Below, piece after piece: positions 13,713 through 14,672 of a DNA stretch of 14,672 nucleotides. Location of the stretch: the NCBI GenBank assembly GCA_016876055.1, contig VHDM01000028.1, positions 1 through 14,672 on the forward strand. The letters run 5' to 3'. Both the position numbers and the translations under genes were made by a program. The first letter of the stretch is position 1; every line of letters starts with the position of its first letter. Source of the DNA: Verrucomicrobiota bacterium. GTDB taxonomy: Bacteria > Verrucomicrobiota > Verrucomicrobiia > Methylacidiphilales > Verrucolacustridaceae. Under the pieces are notes generated by a model. The model had not been told where the DNA came from. It saw only the letters and a list, made by a program, of their open reading frames with translations, and made no database searches.

Positions 13713-14364
13713 AAACCGCATCCGCCCCGCAGACTTGAAGTTCTTTCACGGAAAACGATCCCGTGGCCACCGCGATCGCCTTCGCCCCGATCGCCCGGGC
13801 GCAGGCCACGTCGTGGGGCGTGTCCCCGATAATGTAGATCCGTTCTGGGGGAAACTCGTCCCCATGCCGATCCCGGGCCCGCCGCTGGGCATGGGGCCCA
13901 AGCTCATTCCGCACCGAAGAATCGTCCGCAAAAGCACCGAATTCGAAGAAATGGTTCACCCCGTATCGGGAAAGTTTTAACCGCGCCCCTTTCTCAATAT
14001 TTCCCGTCAACAGCCCTTGAACGATATCTTCCCGGCGGTGGCCTTCTTCAAGAATCCCGAGCACGCCGGGATGGAGTCCTCCTTGGCGCGTCGGCAACTC
14101 CTTGGCCAGTTGCTCAATATAAACATCGAGAAAACGGGCGATCTCCTTCTCGCCGTGAGCGAGTCCATCCCTCGCGAGCAACTGTTCCACAATCCATTTG
14201 TCCGTACGGCCGGCAATCTCCAGCCCCTCAAGGCCCCGCGAGATCCCGTGGAGCGTGGCCATCGCATGCCCCAACGCGGCCTCGCCCGCCCTGCCGGTGT
14301 GGAGGAGGGTTCCGTCAATATCCCAGAGCAGTAATTTCCGGGGCTTCTTTTGCCCCGGCTTCAC
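13666..14364 (-). CDS. HAD-superfamily hydrolase, phosphoglycolate phosphatase-like
   Basis: A 232-residue phosphatase of the haloacid dehalogenase superfamily. Motif I is LLLWDIDGTLL with nucleophile Asp15 and acid/base Asp17. Motif II is LLTGN with Thr120, motif III is probably Lys130, and motif IV is IYIIGDTPHDVACARA with Asp181 and Asp185. An alpha-helical cap (about 25-95) marks it as subfamily I, close to Gph-type enzymes. The actual phosphate ester substrate is not known from sequence. The GTG at 14364 overlaps the fabI stop as GTGA, so the two are co-transcribed and probably coupled in translation. Co-transcription with fabI does not by itself imply a role in lipid synthesis. Confidence 0.9.
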   Translation of the reverse strand: MKPGQKKPRKLLLWDIDGTLLHTGRAGEAALGHAMATLHGISRGLEGLEIAGRTDKWIVEQLLARDGLAHGEKEIARFLDVYIEQLAKELPTRQGGLHPGVLGILEEGHRREDIVQGLLTGNIEKGARLKLSRYGVNHFFEFGAFADDSSVRNELGPHAQRRARDRHGDEFPPERIYIIGDTPHDVACARAIGAKAIAVATGSFSVKELQVCGADAVFTDLGHPEKFFRLLD

Positions 14365-14672
14365 ATTCCCATCACGCTGTAGCCGGAATCCACATACAGC
14401 GTCTGCCCGGTGACCCCCGCACCGCCCTCGGACGCCAGGAAAACCCCCATTGCACCCAACTCTTCCAAAGTGATGTTCCGCTTCAGCGGGGCGTGCTGCT
14501 CGTAGTGGCTGAGCATCGAGGAGAACCCGCTGATTCCGCGCGCCGCCAGCGTGTTGACCGGACCGGCGCTGATCGCATTCACCCGGATTTTTTTCGGTCC
14601 CAGGTCGTAGGCCAAATAACGAACGCTGGCCTCCAGGGCGGCCTTGGCCACGCCCATCACATTGTAATGCGG
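14361..14672 (-). CDS. fabI: Enoyl-[acyl-carrier-protein] reductase FabI (3' part, runs off the window)
   Basis: The last 103 residues of a short-chain dehydrogenase-fold enoyl-ACP reductase, which performs the final reduction of each fatty acid elongation cycle with NAD(P)H. The catalytic pair is visible: Tyr in the codon at 14664-14666 and Lys at 14643-14645 within YNVMGVAKAAL, spaced as in E. coli FabI (Tyr-x6-Lys). The following IRVNAISAGPVNTLAARGI segment and the terminal GQTLYVDSGYSVMGM are typical of FabI rather than FabG or FabL. The Rossmann-fold half and the start codon lie beyond position 14672. Confidence 0.95.
   Translation of the reverse strand, partial: PHYNVMGVAKAALEASVRYLAYDLGPKKIRVNAISAGPVNTLAARGISGFSSMLSHYEQHAPLKRNITLEELGAMGVFLASEGGAGVTGQTLYVDSGYSVMGM

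Overview
This is a gene-dense chromosomal stretch of a GC-rich Gram-negative bacterium. It carries FabI, a TatC translocase, a family 9 glycosyltransferase of the heptosyltransferase type and a type I-beta DAHP synthase. The gene mix, GC content and frequent GTG/TTG starts would fit the Verrucomicrobiota/PVC group, but nothing here fixes the phylum. I see no rRNA, tRNA, CRISPR array, insertion sequence or phage gene. No gap between genes exceeds about 90 bases.

Right end (14672 to 11286). On the minus strand, the 3' part of fabI overlaps a HAD phosphatase by 4 nt. A plus-strand gene for an unrecognised membrane-anchored protein of about 450 residues follows, overlapping the HAD gene tail to tail. 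Next is a minus-strand pair, a small cupin and a secreted NlpC/P60-type cysteine peptidase, joined by an ATGA overlap. A plus-strand metallo-beta-lactamase-fold hydrolase converges on the peptidase gene and overlaps it by 9 nt.

Left block (10328 down to 87). Eleven consecutive minus-strand genes are packed with overlaps or gaps of under 40 nt: 5-formyl-THF cyclo-ligase, tatC, an 85-aa membrane protein, miaB, a 183-aa membrane protein, a GT9 glycosyltransferase, DAHP synthase, an NtrC-type sigma-54 response regulator, a circularly permuted ATP-grasp protein, an alpha-E protein and a transglutaminase-like protein. The first eight look like one housekeeping transcript ending with the regulator. 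The last three are the known ATP-grasp/alpha-E/transglutaminase cassette, predicted to make or process an unidentified peptide or amide-linked product.

The most interesting signal is in the short gap between the regulator and the ATP-grasp gene. A consensus -24/-12 sigma-54 promoter (TTGGCAC-N5-TTGC, GG-N10-GC) sits at 3347-3362 and points into the cassette, directly beside a sigma-54 activator gene with an intact GAFTGA loop. I infer that the cassette is an inducible unit switched on by its neighbour. The predicted transcript start falls on the first candidate start codons of the ATP-grasp gene, so the message is either leaderless or translated from a TTG about 30 nt downstream that has a good ribosome binding site.

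A second point is the DAHP synthase, in which the usual metal-binding His of the DPSH motif is Gln.
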